DNA from: Collinsella aerofaciens
GTDB taxonomy: Bacteria; Actinomycetota; Coriobacteriia; Coriobacteriales; Coriobacteriaceae
Assembly (NCBI GenBank): GCA_008671285.1
Contig: RPYR01000203.1
Span: 1 to 6,957, forward strand
Length of the DNA: 6,957 nt
Direction of reading: 5' to 3'
Shown here in pieces: positions 5,519 to 6,957 of the stretch. The position numbers and the translations under genes are program-made. The notes beneath the pieces are model-generated. The model saw nothing but the letters and a program-made list of their open reading frames with translations. It did no database searches and was not told the DNA's origin. Every line of letters begins with the position of its first letter. Position 1 is the first letter of the stretch.

Positions 5519-6742
5519 ATGGCAAATAAGAAAAAGAACCCCGAGGTCACGCCGACGTCCGAGCAACGGTCCCGCGCCGCCTCCAGTTCTCGCAAGAAGC
5601 AGCGCAAGACCTATGTGTCCAAGACCGTCAAGATTGTCCTGGTGGTTATCGGTGTGCTGGCGATGCTGCTCTCCGTCTCGGCCATGGCGTGCTCCGGCCT
5701 GATGTCGCAGACCGAAAGCGCCAGCTCGGGCTATAAGCTCACTGGTGGTGTGGCTGCCACTATCAACGGCACCAACCTCACCGAGGACACCGTGACCAAG
5801 CAGATCATGAGCATGCGCACGTCCTACGGCTACACCAAGGACAAGGACTGGGCGCAGTATCTGGTTGACAACGACCTCACACCCAAGAAGTACCGCAAGC
5901 AGCTCATCGACTCCTACGCGCAGCAGATTCTGCTTCAGCAAGCACAGAAGGAGAATGGCGTGACGGTGTCGGACGAGGAGGCCGAGAAGGCTTGGAAGGA
6001 CGCGTGCAAGAGCGCGGGCGGCGCCAAGGCCTTTAAGAAGACTCTCAAGACCTACGGCTATACCGAGGACACCTACAAGGATTCGCTCAAGGAGAGCCTG
6101 GCGCAGCAGAAGCTCAAGGATGCCGTGGCACCCACCAGCAAGCCTAAGGACAGCGAGATTGTCGATTACATCAATGAGAACCTGTCCAACTACAACGATG
6201 CCCGTCGTTCGTCGAATATCCTGATTAAGGTCGATTCCGACGCTTCCGACGAGGACAAAGCTGCCGCCAAGGCCAAGGCGCAGGAGTGCGTGGACAAGAT
6301 TAACTCCGGCGAGCTGAGCTTTGAGGACGCCGTGAAGCAGTACTCCGACGACACCGGCTCCAAGGACAAGAAGGGCGATGTGGGCTGGGACAAGCTCACC
6401 ACCTTCGTCGACAGCTACCAGGCGGCGCTCGAGGGGCTCAACAAGGGCGACGTGAGCGACGTCGTCGAGTCGACCTATGGTTATCACATCATCAAGTGCA
6501 CCGACTACTTCCATGTCGATAATCAGGTCGATGACATTAAGCAGGTGCCCAAGGACATCAAGAAGTACGTCTCCAACGTGGTGAAGACGCAGGCGGCAAG
6601 CACCGCGTACAGCGAGTGGCTGGAGCAGTACAAGAAGGACGCCGACATCACCGTTAACCCCATGCCCAAGGACGTGCCGTACAACGTCAGCCTGAAGGGC
6701 GTCACCAAGAGTTCGACCGACGATTCGTCGACGACTAAGTAA
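5519..6742 (+). CDS. Membrane-anchored PrsA/SurA-like parvulin-type peptidyl-prolyl isomerase (extracytoplasmic foldase)
   Basis: Likely assists folding of secreted proteins outside the membrane. The 407-aa product has a Lys/Arg-rich N-terminal tail (1-38), one hydrophobic segment (about 39-57) ending in AMAC at Cys58, a SurA-N-like chaperone region (about 78-203) rich in Lys, Gln and Glu, and a parvulin domain (about 229-331): FEDAVKQYSDD (268-278), KGDVGW (285-290) and YGYHIIK (320-326). A Ser/Thr/Asp-rich tail closes it. The long basic leader and imperfect lipobox leave open whether it is a lipoprotein or a single-pass membrane protein. Parvulins usually begin this domain with SHIL; here it reads SNIL, with Asn233 in place of the first active-site histidine, while His323 is kept, so isomerase activity may be reduced. 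GAAAGG (5507-5512) lies 6 nt before the ATG. The upstream 186-bp spacer is mostly repeats. Confidence 0.9.
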   Translation: MANKKKNPEVTPTSEQRSRAASSSRKKQRKTYVSKTVKIVLVVIGVLAMLLSVSAMACSGLMSQTESASSGYKLTGGVAATINGTNLTEDTVTKQIMSMRTSYGYTKDKDWAQYLVDNDLTPKKYRKQLIDSYAQQILLQQAQKENGVTVSDEEAEKAWKDACKSAGGAKAFKKTLKTYGYTEDTYKDSLKESLAQQKLKDAVAPTSKPKDSEIVDYINENLSNYNDARRSSNILIKVDSDASDEDKAAAKAKAQECVDKINSGELSFEDAVKQYSDDTGSKDKKGDVGWDKLTTFVDSYQAALEGLNKGDVSDVVESTYGYHIIKCTDYFHVDNQVDDIKQVPKDIKKYVSNVVKTQAASTAYSEWLEQYKKDADITVNPMPKDVPYNVSLKGVTKSSTDDSSTTK

Positions 6743-6747
6743 TCATG

Positions 6748-6773
6748 GGGCGGCGCCCGCGTGAGTGCCGCCC
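6748..6773 (+). other. Strong GC hairpin between foldase and yqeY-like gene
   Basis: GGGCGGC (6748-6754) pairs with GCCGCCC (6767-6773) around a 12-nt loop, 5 nt after the foldase stop. No T-run follows (GCACTATTG), so it is not a standard intrinsic terminator. It may block 3' exonucleases or partly separate the expression of the two genes, which are only 54 bp apart. Confidence 0.5.
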
Positions 6774-6796
6774 GCACTATTGAGGAGGATTTGCAG

Positions 6797-6957
6797 ATGA
6801 CCAACGAAGAGCTGCAGAAGGAAATGATCGCGGCCATGAAGGCCAAGGACAAGGTTCGCCTGTCCATCATTCGCCAGGTCAAGGCCGAGTTGAAGAATAT
6901 CGATGTCAACTAGCGCCGCGATGTGACCGAGGAAGACGTCAACAGCATGATCAAGCG
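6797..6957 (+). pseudogene. GatB/YqeY-family protein gene interrupted by in-frame TAG; 3' end outside window
   Basis: A textbook AGGAGG (6783-6788) lies 8 nt before ATG 6797. The reading MTNEELQKEMIAAMKAKDKV, then RLSIIRQVKAELKNIDVN, matches the N-terminal helices of YqeY-like proteins (typically E-M-K-A-A-M/L-K-A-K-D, then RLS-LR, then A-IKN). Codon 39 is TAG (6911-6913). After it the same frame continues as RRDVTEEDVNSMIK, which is just what the family has next (R-R-E-L-T-D-E-E-V pattern). One base change from CAG, GAG or AAG would create this stop. As written it yields a 38-aa fragment. The gene may be a recent pseudogene, a sequence error, or read through; a GTG at 6923 has no ribosome site. 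YqeY relates to the GatB tail domain, whose role in tRNA-dependent amidation is only inferred for stand-alone proteins. Confidence 0.78.

Noticed and set aside
4847..6514. 555-codon open frame on the minus strand opposite the EIIA and foldase genes
   Set aside because: It spans two well-supported genes and the repeat spacer, has no recognisable domain and no convincing ribosome site. It is best explained by codon bias of the plus-strand genes.
6911..6913. TAG as a pyrrolysine or general recoding signal
   Set aside because: No tRNA-Pyl, PylS or downstream recoding structure is visible, purN uses TAG as a normal stop, and YqeY-like proteins have no known pyrrolysine; a point mutation or read error is simpler.

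Overview
The window looks like a chromosomal segment of a GC-rich actinobacterium of the class Coriobacteriia. Collinsella is the best guess. This is inferred from third-position G/C preference, protein sequence character, a Gram-positive-like set (a four-cysteine Fe-S type PurF, a membrane-attached PrsA-like foldase) and short GGGACGTT/AACGTCCC repeats between genes. No 16S gene or other decisive marker is present, so the genus is not proven.

Layout. Positions 1-807 (minus strand) hold the 5' 269 codons of a membrane protein whose C-terminal half resembles the CmpB-like 'putative ABC-transporter type IV' family; it runs off the left edge. A 285-bp divergent spacer (808-1092) carries a plausible promoter for that gene, a clean TATAAT box for purF and two short dyads. 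Positions 1093-4715 (plus) are the purine cluster purF-purM-purN: PRPP amidotransferase (step 1 of IMP synthesis), AIR synthetase (step 5) and GAR transformylase (step 3). purM and purN overlap by 11 bp. purF and purM are separated by 157 bp rich in predicted hairpins, one of them a possible attenuator. A good intrinsic terminator closes the cluster at 4746-4791.

Next comes a near-perfect 38-nt palindrome (4803-4840), then a lone PTS EIIA gene of the fructose/galactitol type (4868-5332). A 186-bp spacer packed with REP-like direct and inverted repeats follows, then a membrane-anchored SurA/PrsA-like parvulin foldase gene (5519-6742). At the right edge a GatB/YqeY-family gene with a strong Shine-Dalgarno starts at 6797, but an in-frame TAG at codon 39 interrupts it while family-like sequence continues past the stop.

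Overall this is mostly housekeeping DNA. I see no phage, CRISPR, toxin-antitoxin or defence genes and no convincing new multi-gene system. The points most worth a second look are the amber-interrupted yqeY-like gene, the mosaic of intergenic palindromes, the Asn in place of the first parvulin histidine, the PurF insertion, and the structured purF-purM leader.
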